Assembly (NCBI GenBank): GCA_038852285.1
Contig: JAWCKG010000009.1
Span: 1 to 48,290, forward strand
Direction of reading: 5' to 3'
Origin: Candidatus Bathyarchaeia archaeon
GTDB lineage: Archaea; Thermoproteota; Bathyarchaeia; 40CM-2-53-6; DTGE01
DNA length: 48,290 bases
The translations under genes and the position numbers were made by a program. Position 1 is the stretch's first letter, and every line of letters starts with the position of its first letter. The notes below the pieces were generated by a model. That model was not told the origin of the DNA, ran no database searches, and worked only from the letters and a program-made list of their open reading frames with translations. Below are positions 17,287-26,075 of this stretch, piece by piece.

Positions 17287-17640
17287 GTCAAAAAATTTAA
17301 ACAAACATGTAAGCAGAGTTGGAAAATATTTGGAAGTCGAAATTGTATACCTGGAAGAATAATTAACGAAGTTTCAATTACGCTCGAAAGCATAATTCCT
17401 AGGATAGACGAGTTAATTACCGAGAAAGTTATAATTGGTTAGGTTACACCGCTGCCAAGCTGAACACAAAACACGTAGGTGTTTGTTACACTTTTACACG
17501 CTATTAGGCGGAATCAATGTCAAAGATGGTGAGAAGATGCTACAAATAATTTCTGAGGGTGGGGGGATGCCAAGTTTCAAAATTGCATGTGATTACATAA
17601 CAATCAAACCACGTCGAAAGGGATGCTCAACTGAGGATGC
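17287..17640 (+). other. 490-bp gap between FmdE and ModE genes: fragments of a possible decayed gene
   Basis: Beyond the promoter signals, the plus strand holds short reading pieces in changing frames. One is KNLNKHVSRVGKYLEVEIVY up to a stop near 17362. Another is INEVSITLESIIPRIDELIT up to a stop near 17441. A third is the 69-codon frame at 17435-17644. They have protein-like composition and follow one another, as in a frameshifted gene, but I recognise no family. Confidence 0.2.
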
Positions 17641-17669
17641 TTAAATCCGTTTTTAAATAGATCGTCATT

Positions 17670-18032
17670 TTACCTATAACGTTGAATTTTATTCCGATAC
17701 GCAAAGCTGAAGGATCGTAGAAACTTCTTAATCTCTCTCTCCGTATTTCTGTATTTTATAAGCAATTTCTTCCCTTGAGCTGTTAGTTCCGAAGTACCCC
17801 CAGCAACCCCACCGCGGCTTCTCCTAATCAGCACGCATCTTAACCGTCTTTCTGCAAGTGAAACTCTGTGAAGGGCGTACCTGTAGGACATATCTAATTT
17901 TTTAGATGCTTTCGAAATAGATCGGTATTTTTCAACCTCTTCTAAGAGTGTTACCAAACCATCTCCTAAAACCGACTCGCCATCCTCATTTACAAACCAA
18001 AGCTTAGCCTTAGGGTAGATGCGCATAGACAT
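17670..18032 (-). CDS. ModE-like winged-helix regulator (DNA-binding domain only)
   Basis: 120 residues matching the N-terminal LysR-type winged helix of ModE: LWFVNEDGESVLGDGLVTLL, then YRSISKASKKLDMSYRYALH (recognition region), then GGVAGGTSELTAQGKKLL. It lacks the C-terminal molybdate-binding TOBE domains of bacterial ModE, as is common in archaea, so how it would sense Mo/W is open. It probably controls the neighbouring transporter or cofactor genes. A second in-frame ATG two codons in is an equally good start. Confidence 0.88.
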   Translation of the reverse strand: MSMRIYPKAKLWFVNEDGESVLGDGLVTLLEEVEKYRSISKASKKLDMSYRYALHRVSLAERRLRCVLIRRSRGGVAGGTSELTAQGKKLLIKYRNTEREIKKFLRSFSFAYRNKIQRYR

Positions 18033-18280
18033 TTCTGATTCACCTTATCTACTAGACTGGCCTAGGCTGGTTGATTTACAATTAATTATAAACTACCGCT
18101 CCCTAATAAGATCTAGCTTCAGGATTAAAATTATCACCGTCCTGAGGTTAAACCCTCCCTTTATGAAAAAGTTAGAAAGTTGGCAGTTTCATGGGTGGTT
18201 AATGTAGAAAAATCATACTTTAAGCATTCTAATTGATACACAATTTTGAGTTATTAAATAAAGCGATGATGTCTTCATTC

Positions 18281-19126
18281 TTATACGATTATTCTATCCT
18301 GGAATGTATAAACCTTCATATATTTTTTGTCCTCTACACTTACAAGCGTTATTCCTACTTTTTCGGCGGCTACTACGCCCGAAATTATAGGGTTAGCGAT
18401 CGATGCTGTTATTGGTATGCCTATTCTAGCTGCTTTTAGAACTAAATGCGCAGACAGCCTACCGGAAGTTAATAAAATCAAATTTGAAAAATCGTGTCGT
18501 TTTAATGCAGCGTCTCCTACAACTTTATCAATAGCGTTATGTCTTCCTACATCCTCAGAAAAGGATACGAGTTCAGCGTTTCCTAGGAAAATTGCTGCTG
18601 AATGAACCCCCCTAGTGGCCTTATATACTATGCCTCTTTTATTCAGCTGCTTAACCATCTTTAAAACATCTTTAGCTTTAACCTTCACATCTGACAATAC
18701 ATGAAGCTCATCCAATTCCTTTAAAGCTTTAATGAAATCCTCGTATGGCCCTTGAGTAGATGTGAAAAGCCTTACATATTTCCTTACTTTTTGACTATAA
18801 TCCGGTGTTCTTCTTAAGTTAACATTTACCGTGCCTTTTGATATGTAGAGCTCTTCCAAATCCTCTATAGATCGTATCCACCCCTCACTCAATAAATGAC
18901 CTATTATAAGCTCTTTCTCCATCGTAGGCGAGGCTATAAAAATGGCGTATTGCTCATTATTTACGTATACCTTTATACATTTCTCTGTAGCCAACGTATC
19001 GGAGTCCAGTTTAGCCTCTCCCGATTTAAAACCTATCTTCATTACAGCCCTTTCAGACATTAGTTCATTAGTTTCCAAAGTCAAGTTCTCAAACAGAGTT
19101 AAGTCATCTACCATATAAGGCTTCAT
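18281..19126 (-). CDS. fdhD: FdhD-family protein (formate dehydrogenase accessory type) without the CXXC loop
   Basis: 281 residues. FdhD core motifs are present: ELIIGHLLSEGWI near residue 73, RGVHSAAIFL, FSEDVGRHNAIDKVVGDA, LLTSGRLSAHLVLKAA and GIPITASIANPIISG. FdhD passes sulfur from a cysteine desulfurase to the bis-MGD cofactor of formate dehydrogenases through a Cys-X2-Cys loop in E. coli. Here the corresponding loop (121-128) reads FTSTQGPY and has no cysteine; the only Cys in the protein is residue 50. It may therefore act as a cofactor-binding chaperone rather than a sulfurtransferase. It is upstream of the ModE-like gene on the same strand, 248 bp apart. Confidence 0.88.
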   Translation of the reverse strand: MKPYMVDDLTLFENLTLETNELMSERAVMKIGFKSGEAKLDSDTLATEKCIKVYVNNEQYAIFIASPTMEKELIIGHLLSEGWIRSIEDLEELYISKGTVNVNLRRTPDYSQKVRKYVRLFTSTQGPYEDFIKALKELDELHVLSDVKVKAKDVLKMVKQLNKRGIVYKATRGVHSAAIFLGNAELVSFSEDVGRHNAIDKVVGDAALKRHDFSNLILLTSGRLSAHLVLKAARIGIPITASIANPIISGVVAAEKVGITLVSVEDKKYMKVYTFQDRIIV

Positions 19127-19217
19127 TTTTTCTAAGACGCTTTAAGGCAAAAGCTCACTCCCAGGTCAAGCTTAAATGTAAACCTGTCATGCACCACCCT
19201 ACCAAGGGAATAAGATC

Positions 19218-19456
19218 ATGCCGTTTGTAGCGCTTATACAAGCACTTATATTATATGGTGTGGGTGCTCGAAACATTAATCATCTGATGAAGTGGTGCGG
19301 ATGGAGATTTCTGATTTAGGAGTATGCAAGATGTTTACTCAGAGCACTTAAAGACAGGATTAAGTTGCCCTTAACATAAACTTTCAAGAAAAGCCTTATT
19401 CCAGTAGCTTATGACGCATCCGAAGAGATAATCATGCCATAAATGAACATCAGTTC
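19218..19456 (+). pseudogene. Unrecognised broken reading frame
   Basis: From an ATG at 19218 one frame reads MPFVALIQALILYGVGARNI and onward, with in-frame stops after 'WRFLI' and after 'KLPLT' and the last piece ending DASEEIIMP-stop. The continuity of composition across the stops suggests a dead gene. I cannot assign a family; a transposase-like origin is possible but not supported. Confidence 0.3.
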
Positions 19457-19562
19457 ATTACAAGACTAAGGCAAAGGCATCCCCTTATTATAAAGAAAAT
19501 TCTAGGACGGATAGCCATCTATTACGTCACAAAGGTCTCTCTGATTAACCTAAGGAGATTTC

Positions 19563-20480
19563 CTTAATGGATTGTTAAGGATAATACATGAGGCTATAAG
19601 GTGGCGACTGGAAGCCGACTTTTACGCGATCAATACGGATCTATGCTAAGGAAAAGGATTGATCGAAAGGCTTATCATCGCCGGCCATGTTAAGGGCTAC
19701 GATAAGATCAAGGTCCTCTCGTCTAATAGGATCGATAAAGAAGCTCTCTGGGAAATCATCGAAGCTGAGATCAAACTGATCGGCCTCAGCGCCGTCGAAG
19801 AAGAGTGTTCAAATGTAACGCTTCAACGCTCGATTAACCCAGCTGACTTCCAACTTGACATAGTCCTCCGCCGCCTTTACACACTCTTCTTCACGATGCT
19901 AGACGAATCGATCGAAGCCTTGATGAACCCGATATTGATCTCGCCGAGGAGGTTTAGGGCCGTGGGCTCAAAGCCAACAGAGCCTACTCCCTAATCTTAA
20001 GGTTGTTAAATCAAGCTCAGAAAAACCCTAGAATATCCACGCAAACCGATACCACCGCTAGAGACGTATTAAACGTGAGCATCGTCGCAAACGCGTTTGA
20101 AAGATTGGGGATTGGGCCTGTAAAATAGCTAGGGATGTGAAAAGAATAGGAAACGCTGGAATAGAGTTAAGCCGGGAAATTAAAGCCTAAATAGGAAACT
20201 ATGGTGACCGAATAAAAGATGTATGTGAGAAAGCTGCGAAAAGCGTGTTCTCCCAAGATGTCGTGTTATCTAATATGACGATAAACTTGTTCGATGAAGC
20301 CCTTGATCTGGGGCTTTACAATACGGTCGACCAACTCAGGGCTGAAAACGTACACCACGGCTTTGGAGAGTTGACAGATTGCACTAGCCCTGCATGTGAT
20401 CGGTGAAAACGCCGTCACCATAGCCACAACAGCCATAGAAGCGGCGGTTATAAAGGAGCCTCTAATATCATTATAAGCAG
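19563..20480 (+). pseudogene. Degraded PhoU-domain (AbrB-PhoU type) regulator gene
   Basis: The clearest piece (19659-19994) reads HVKGYDKIKVLSSNRIDKEA, then SAVEEECSNVTLQRSINPAD and VLRRLYTLFFTMLDESIEAL, which match the linker and first PhoU repeat of archaeal phosphate-uptake-regulator-like proteins. After stops and frame changes the rest follows in order on the same strand: AYSLILRLLNQAQKNPRIS and VSIVANAFERLG (to about 20105), GNYGDRIKDVCEKAAKSVF and NLFDEALDLGL (20190-20340), and HVIGENAVTIATTAIEAAV (about 20395-20470). The N-terminal SpoVT/AbrB part is missing or too eroded to see. Several stops and frameshifts make it a certain pseudogene. Confidence 0.75.
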
Positions 20481-20679
20481 ACTGCCAAGCCGAATAAAAG
20501 AAAAGTTGAAGACATCAATTATGACTGATGGATTCTTCTGATAAGCGGGGCATGACTCACGTGGCAACATCCCGTCCTCTAAAGACAGCCTGACCATTCA
20601 CCTCAACGCCCTCTTAATCAGCCTCCACACCATCGATCTAAAAAGGAAAAGACAGCCTTCATCTTGACTATCCATTGAA

Positions 20680-20703
20680 TCACCTCTTGAATTAGAGAGG
20701 TGA
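20680..20703. repeat. 8-bp stem inverted repeat
   Basis: TCACCTCT ... AGAGGTGA with an 8-nt loop lies 82 bp before the aminotransferase start. It could be an operator, or a terminator-like hairpin left from the decayed region upstream. It has no clear T-tract. Confidence 0.3.
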
Positions 20704-20784
20704 ATTTTAGTTGAAAAAGAAGCTGTAAAGCCTTAAATTCTAGTCACCAGATTATTCCGTAAGGATTTCAAGGTTGGAGCATAA

Positions 20785-22077
20785 ATGAACTTCCTTAAAC
20801 CTCCACCGCCACCTCCAGCGATCAGAGAGGCGATGGCTAAAGCCTCAGCCAGGGAAGAGGCGGGCCTACCCGTGATAGATTTCAGCAGCGGTAATGTAGG
20901 CAAGATCCTAGCGGATCAGAGGCTTTTCAACCGATTCGAATTAGAAGTGAACGACGCTCTACCCCCGCCGTTAAGGTTGATCAGTGAAGCTTTAAAAAAC
21001 GGGTTAACGGAGGCCTTTTACAAGGGGTTAACCGGCATCGCTTACTCGCCCACAGGTGGAGCGGAATCCGTGAAAAAATGGGTTTTAAAGTACTTTAGAG
21101 AGTTCCACGGAGTTCCCTTAGGGGACGGTGAAACAAGTAAGGTTATCGCTACAGCTGGTGGACAGCAGGCCCTCACAGCGGCTTTAAGGTCCATAAAGCC
21201 TGGAACCACGGTTTACCTGCCTAAATGGGAGTACGCCCCAGCCTCAGACATCATCAAGGAGAACGGATGCCATGTTTCACGCGTCCCACTTAACGAAGAT
21301 TTATCAATTAACCTAGATGGGCTGAAAGACCATGTAGATGGAAACTCGGTTTTCTACATAAGCATGCCCAACAACCCAGCTGGTTATACTTCACCCGAAG
21401 ACCTAGAGAGAGTCGCATGGCTGATGGAGTCGGCTGATGGAGGAGTCGTCTGGGACGCCCCATATCTTTTCACGGTCCTCAGGCTGAAGGCCTCTAAGGC
21501 TGTTTACGACAAGTCCTTTCTAACAGAAGTGGTTGACAGGTTTAAGAACGTGGTTGGCAAGCATTATCAACGCATGTGCATCCTCTCCAGCATATCTAAA
21601 ACCTGTTTGATGGCTGGGTTAAGGTTCGGATTCGCCACAGCGCCCAGCCAATGGATAGGCCTAATGAACACAATCATCGGAACGGAGAACCTCAGCAGCC
21701 CCACCCACTCCTTCGCCATCGGCGTCGAAGCTTTAAGGCTGTTTCTGGAGAACCCAATCACACACGAATGGCTCTGCCAGGTCTTAGCTGAACGTTTAAC
21801 CTGCCTGCTAGAGGAAGATGTGCCCCTCATTCTCCCAGGCAACGGGATGTTCGGCGCCTTATACGTCCTCGTCAAAACAGGCGGGCTTGACGGAGACAGG
21901 TTCGCCAGCGAACTGATCGACAGGTTCGGCATCGTCACCGTTTCCGGCAACTCTTTCTACGGCGGAGAAGTAAACGCTGTGAGAATATCTCTGGTCGCCA
22001 CCCCCTGGAGCGAAGGAGACGAAGCTTGGAGGGAAAACGTCAAAGCGTTAAAGAAAGCGGTTGACCACTTCAGTTAA
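20785..22077 (+). CDS. PLP-dependent aminotransferase, class I/II (fold type I)
   Basis: 430 residues. Family marks are ATAGGQQALTAALRSI (cofactor phosphate region), ISMPNNPAGY, VVWDAPYLF (Asp contacting the pyridine nitrogen), and SSISKTCLMAGLRFGF with the Schiff-base lysine. The N-terminus is unusual: a run of prolines (LKPPPPPPAIREAM) precedes the body. Specificity is not readable; aspartate/alanine-type or aromatic amino acids are all possible. It lies 51 bp before a GlcD-GlcF-like pair on the same strand, so a joint path (amino acid to 2-oxoacid to 2-hydroxyacid) is possible. Confidence 0.85.
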   Translation: MNFLKPPPPPPAIREAMAKASAREEAGLPVIDFSSGNVGKILADQRLFNRFELEVNDALPPPLRLISEALKNGLTEAFYKGLTGIAYSPTGGAESVKKWVLKYFREFHGVPLGDGETSKVIATAGGQQALTAALRSIKPGTTVYLPKWEYAPASDIIKENGCHVSRVPLNEDLSINLDGLKDHVDGNSVFYISMPNNPAGYTSPEDLERVAWLMESADGGVVWDAPYLFTVLRLKASKAVYDKSFLTEVVDRFKNVVGKHYQRMCILSSISKTCLMAGLRFGFATAPSQWIGLMNTIIGTENLSSPTHSFAIGVEALRLFLENPITHEWLCQVLAERLTCLLEEDVPLILPGNGMFGALYVLVKTGGLDGDRFASELIDRFGIVTVSGNSFYGGEVNAVRISLVATPWSEGDEAWRENVKALKKAVDHFS

Positions 22078-22128
22078 AGTCATCGCTTAACTTCAACTCC
22101 CAAAATCAATGTTCGATGGACGTTTAAA

Positions 22129-23565
22129 ATGCCACGTTATGGTCGAGTCACCGAGTCGGTTGTCAATAAGCTTGAGGAAATTGTTGGGCCTGAAAACATC
22201 ACTACGAGGCCTGAGGAAATGATCTGCTATATGAGGGATTCGTCGCCATTCCGGTTTAAAGCCGAAGCCATTGTTAGACCAACCTCCACCGAGCAGGTTT
22301 CAAGCATCCTTAAGCTAGCTAACATGGAAAGGATCCCGGTAACGCCTAGAGGAGCTGGAACAGGCGTAGCTGGAGCGGCGCTGCCGGTTCTCGGAGGTAT
22401 AGTCCTAGACATGTATAGAATGAATAGAATAATCGACATTGACGTGGACGATCAAATAGTCCTCGTGGAACCTGGTGTGGTATGCGATGTCTTGAACGAC
22501 ATTTTATCGAGGCATGGATACTTTTTTCCACCGGACCCGGCGAGTAGCCCAGCCTGCACGATCGGTGGAATGGTGGGAACAGACGCCGCTGGAAATAAAG
22601 CGATGAAATATGGATCAACTCGAGCCTTCGTGTTATGGCTTGAAGTGGTATTAGCTAGCGGGGAAGTCGTTAACACGGGGTCCAAGACTTTAAAGTCAGT
22701 CTCAGGCTTTGATTTAACCCGTTTAATGGTTGGGTCTGAAGGATCCCTCGGCATTTTCACGAAAATATGCTTGAAAATAATACCCTTGCCTCACTGTTAC
22801 GCCACGGCCGTCTTCGTCTACGACTCCATCGAAAGCTTAGCGCGTTCAGCGTTAAAGGTTCGACGCAGCGGAATCATACCGGAAATGATGGAGTTCATGA
22901 ACGAGAAGACGATGAAAACCGCTTTGGATTACGCTGGAATAAAAGGTTTCCCGGAGGGAAGTTTCATGATGATCGACATAGGCGGTGAAAGCCGGGAGAC
23001 CGTGACATCAACCCTTAGGAAATGCGTCGACATATGTCGTGGAGAAAACCCCATATACGTAGAGGAGGCGGAGGATGAGGCGCAGAGACTGGACTTCATC
23101 TCGGCTAGGAAGGCCGCGCTACCCGCCTTAGCGAGGATTAGGCCTACCACCTCAATGGAGGACTGCACCGTCCCCCCCTCAAAGCTTCCTGAAGCCGCCT
23201 CAAGGATTGAAGAAATTCCTGAGCAACTGGGCGTTGAAGGGTTCGAGTTAGGCAACTTCGGCCACATCGGCGACGGAAACATGCATCCCACCTTCCTCTA
23301 CGACGAACGCGTCGAGGAGCAGAACAAAGCCTTCTTTCAAGCTCTAGAAATCCTTTACAATCAAATCATCTTCCCACTAGGGGGAAGCATCACAGCGGAG
23401 CACGGCATCGGCCTTATCAGAGCCCCCTTTATAGGCAGGGAGCATCCAACCACCGTTGAATTGATGAGGAGGATAAAGAAGTTTTTCGACCCAAACCTAA
23501 TCCTCAACCCTGGGAAGGGAAAGGGAGGACCATACCCCATCGAAGGAAGGGAACATGCCCGTTAA
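22129..23565 (+). CDS. FAD-linked oxidase, GlcD type (second paralogue)
   Basis: 478 residues with the PCMH FAD-binding loop PRGAGTGVAGA (73-83), PPDPASSPACTIGGMVGTDA, and the C-terminal motifs GHIGDGNMHP, TAEHGIGLIR and FDPNLILNPGKG. It is homologous to the oxidase at 1536, but the two clearly differ and have different partners: this gene overlaps an Fe-S subunit by 11 nt. Together they look like a membrane- or thiol-linked glycolate/lactate dehydrogenase (GlcDF/LldE-like), oxidising a 2-hydroxyacid and passing electrons through the Fe-S subunit. The substrate is not determined. Confidence 0.9.
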   Translation: MPRYGRVTESVVNKLEEIVGPENITTRPEEMICYMRDSSPFRFKAEAIVRPTSTEQVSSILKLANMERIPVTPRGAGTGVAGAALPVLGGIVLDMYRMNRIIDIDVDDQIVLVEPGVVCDVLNDILSRHGYFFPPDPASSPACTIGGMVGTDAAGNKAMKYGSTRAFVLWLEVVLASGEVVNTGSKTLKSVSGFDLTRLMVGSEGSLGIFTKICLKIIPLPHCYATAVFVYDSIESLARSALKVRRSGIIPEMMEFMNEKTMKTALDYAGIKGFPEGSFMMIDIGGESRETVTSTLRKCVDICRGENPIYVEEAEDEAQRLDFISARKAALPALARIRPTTSMEDCTVPPSKLPEAASRIEEIPEQLGVEGFELGNFGHIGDGNMHPTFLYDERVEEQNKAFFQALEILYNQIIFPLGGSITAEHGIGLIRAPFIGREHPTTVELMRRIKKFFDPNLILNPGKGKGGPYPIEGREHAR

Positions 23566-24715
23566 GAACCGTCCATCAATAACGGAGTTCAGGGAGGACG
23601 TTCAAAAATGCATGCGATGCGGGTTCTGCGTAGCCCAATGCCCCACCGAGGAATACATGGGCTTCGAATCCAACAGCCCCAGAGGAAGGATGCAGATGAT
23701 TAAGGCTCTCATCGACGGGGAAATCGCCGTAAACGAGTACCTCATGAACAGAATATACGATTGCTCGCTGTGCGGTTACTGTCGTTGGAGATGCCCGCCT
23801 GGAGTCAACACCGTCAACGCCATCGAAGCCACTAGAGCATATTTCGTGGAGAACAACTGCTACCCTAAAGCTCACGGAGAATTCGCGACGCGACTGCGAA
23901 GGTTCGGCAACCCATACGGTGAACCGTCGGAGAAACGTTCAGCTTGGGCTCCGAGTAAAGCATTGTTTTCAAGAAAAGCCGAGGTACTGTATTTTGTAGG
24001 GTGCACCTCGGCTTTAAGGCTCCCAGAGGTGACCATAGCCACAGTGAAGCTGCTTCAAGCAACAGGAGTAAACTTCACCATAATGCCGGACGAGGTATGC
24101 TGCGGCTCCATCATGTTTAGATCCGGCTTCAGAGAAGCCGCCGAGGAAACGGCTGAAAAGGTTATTCGAATGGTTGAAGGCACAGGAGCGTCGACAGTTT
24201 TATTCTCATGTCCGGGCTGTTATAGAACTTTCGCCGTCGACTATCCAGCGATTTTAGGTGGGCCTTTAGGCTATGAGTTGAAGCACATTTCGCAGTATTT
24301 GCTTGAAATCGAAAATTTGAAACTCGTTAACTCTTTGAACGTGAAGGTAACGTATCATGACCCCTGCCATCTAGGTAGGCATTTAGGCGTATTTGAAGCG
24401 CCAAGGCAGCTTCTCGCCAGCATACCCGGCGTGAGGTTGATGGAGATGAATCGGAGAGGGGTGACTTCGTTTTGCTGCGGCGCCGGGGGCGGTATGAGGG
24501 GCGCGTTTCCCGACATTTCATTAAGCATCGCTGGTGAAAGGGTTCGGGAGGCATCTGAAACCGGAGCCGAGGTGCTCACTTCAGCCTGCCCCTTCTGCAA
24601 GAGAAACCTCCAAGACGCCGCGGCTCAGCTGAAAACGCCCATAAAGGTAATGGACATCGTTGAACTCGCCTCAGCCTCCATCAGGGTAAATGAAGAAGCG
24701 TTTGGCCCCATGTAG
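23555..24715 (+). CDS. GlcF/HdrD-like Fe-S oxidoreductase with two CCG domains
   Basis: 386 residues. Two 4Fe-4S ferredoxin clusters (Cys19/22/25/29 and Cys70/73/76/80) are followed by two cysteine-rich CCG domains. The first has YFVGCTSAL, VCCGS and SCPGC; the second has DPCHLG, FCCGAGGG and CPFC. This is the architecture of GlcF, LldE/LutA and HdrD. In HdrD the CCG domains hold the noncubane clusters that reduce heterodisulfide. The 11-nt overlap with the GlcD-type gene shows translational coupling and a shared complex. The final acceptor (quinone, heterodisulfide or other) is open. Confidence 0.92.
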   Translation: MPVKNRPSITEFREDVQKCMRCGFCVAQCPTEEYMGFESNSPRGRMQMIKALIDGEIAVNEYLMNRIYDCSLCGYCRWRCPPGVNTVNAIEATRAYFVENNCYPKAHGEFATRLRRFGNPYGEPSEKRSAWAPSKALFSRKAEVLYFVGCTSALRLPEVTIATVKLLQATGVNFTIMPDEVCCGSIMFRSGFREAAEETAEKVIRMVEGTGASTVLFSCPGCYRTFAVDYPAILGGPLGYELKHISQYLLEIENLKLVNSLNVKVTYHDPCHLGRHLGVFEAPRQLLASIPGVRLMEMNRRGVTSFCCGAGGGMRGAFPDISLSIAGERVREASETGAEVLTSACPFCKRNLQDAAAQLKTPIKVMDIVELASASIRVNEEAFGPM

Positions 24716-24904
24716 AATCGCCTCGCAAGAGTCTAATGGTTTACGGCTCCCTGAAACCTGTTTAATATAGCTTGAAACTATTGTTTGAACGCATCAACTA
24801 TTCTTACCATTAATGGAGATGAGACGCGAACCTCAGTTATTTTAGGACAACACCGAATCATTTAAATTCACGATCAAGATAGTCTATATCAAGGTTCCTT
24901 AACC

Positions 24905-25558
24905 ATGAGTAGTTTTATTGAAGAGTTTATGAACACGTATGGACCTGAAGTGAGCAAGCATCTTTCCTCAAACCTAGGAGTCAAAGAAGACGTAGTAGCT
25001 CAAATGATCCCTATGGTCGCGCCTTTGATACTGGGTGGATTAAAACGGCAGATGAAAGAATATGGGGGAGAAACACGGGTAAACCATATCTTGAGCAAGT
25101 ATGGAAGCGCCAGCTCTCTGGACAATCTAGGTGAGGAAATTTCCTCTCGAGTCCAGTATCAGCAGCCCGATCCACGCCTCGGCGGTCTTTTAGGAGACTC
25201 AGGAGTCCAGGCCGCATCGGCGATGGCGCAACGATTTAACGTGAACCCCAAAATAGTGATGACGGCCATTTCCGTTTTAGCACCCATCATTCTAGGAGCT
25301 TTGGTGAGAAAGCGGGACAGGGGAAAAGTAGGGCCACAGGGCATAGCCGCCATCATTGATCGAGATGGAAATGACAGCATACTCGATGATGTGATTGGGA
25401 TGCTTTTAGGGGGCATGGGAGGATCCGGCTCTCAAGGCGTAATGGGGCTTATCGGCGATCTAATCAGCCAGTTCACTACGCCTCGCTGCGGCAGGTGCGG
25501 ATCTTCGCTTGACCCAAACTTTAGATACTGCCCACACTGCGGCACAAAAATATCCTAG
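24905..25558 (+). CDS. DUF937-family protein with C-terminal zinc ribbon
   Basis: 217 residues. Two similar helical DUF937-type segments are seen: VAQMIPMVAPLILGGLKRQM near residue 30, and PKIVMTAISVLAPIILGALV near 112. A glycine-rich stretch follows, and then a zinc ribbon CGRCG...CPHCG at the C-terminus. The molecular function of DUF937 proteins is unknown. It sits 40 bp before the small gene at 25599 and is probably co-transcribed with it. Confidence 0.8.
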   Translation: MSSFIEEFMNTYGPEVSKHLSSNLGVKEDVVAQMIPMVAPLILGGLKRQMKEYGGETRVNHILSKYGSASSLDNLGEEISSRVQYQQPDPRLGGLLGDSGVQAASAMAQRFNVNPKIVMTAISVLAPIILGALVRKRDRGKVGPQGIAAIIDRDGNDSILDDVIGMLLGGMGGSGSQGVMGLIGDLISQFTTPRCGRCGSSLDPNFRYCPHCGTKIS

Positions 25559-25598
25559 ATTGCCATATTTCCGATTATGAGAATGAGGCGGTAATGAA

Positions 25599-25979
25599 AT
25601 GAGTTTTGGAAGAGGGGCTCCACAACAAAAACCTCCAATGCGACGTTCAGCTATAACCATGAGAAACATCGCCTATCTATGTCGAACTAATCCTAACATT
25701 AAGACGGAAAATGAAGCAAAACTCTTTCTCGCAAAATTACAGAGGCAGCATCCTAAAGAGTCAATCCGCGTCACAAAAGAGGGTTTAATCTTTTGCGAAG
25801 CAGAAGATGGGACGATAACCAAACTTGGAATAGATGGAAAGATCATCGAAGTATACCGTCCAACCTCAGAGGCCGCTAAAAAAGCACGAGCTCTCTTTCC
25901 TCATTATGACGAAGAGGCCGGGGAAGGTGCTGCGAAATCAGAGGCCGCTAAAAAGACACGTCCTTTCCCTCGTCCCTAA
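25599..25979 (+). CDS. Hypothetical protein, 126 aa
   Basis: I do not recognise a family. The N-terminus is basic and rich in Pro/Gln; the centre (residues about 25-85) looks like a small mixed domain (NIKTENEAKLFLAKLQRQ, then IRVTKEGLIFCEAEDGTI). The tail repeats a short unit twice: SEAAKKARALFP and SEAAKKTRPFP. A plausible ribosome-binding site (GAGGCGG) precedes the ATG. It lies directly downstream of the DUF937 gene and upstream of two tRNA genes. Confidence 0.6.
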   Translation: MSFGRGAPQQKPPMRRSAITMRNIAYLCRTNPNIKTENEAKLFLAKLQRQHPKESIRVTKEGLIFCEAEDGTITKLGIDGKIIEVYRPTSEAAKKARALFPHYDEEAGEGAAKSEAAKKTRPFPRP

Positions 25980-26075
25980 AAAGGCAGGCATAATCTACGA
26001 AGCCTAAAGGCGCATTATGTGCTATTATATCGTTTCGAAAACCACATCGTAAGATAAAATATTGTTCAAAATGAT

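Noticed and set aside
22227-23291. Several minus-strand frames of 70-120 codons inside the second GlcD gene
   Set aside because: They are shadows of a strongly conserved plus-strand gene and show no family motif.
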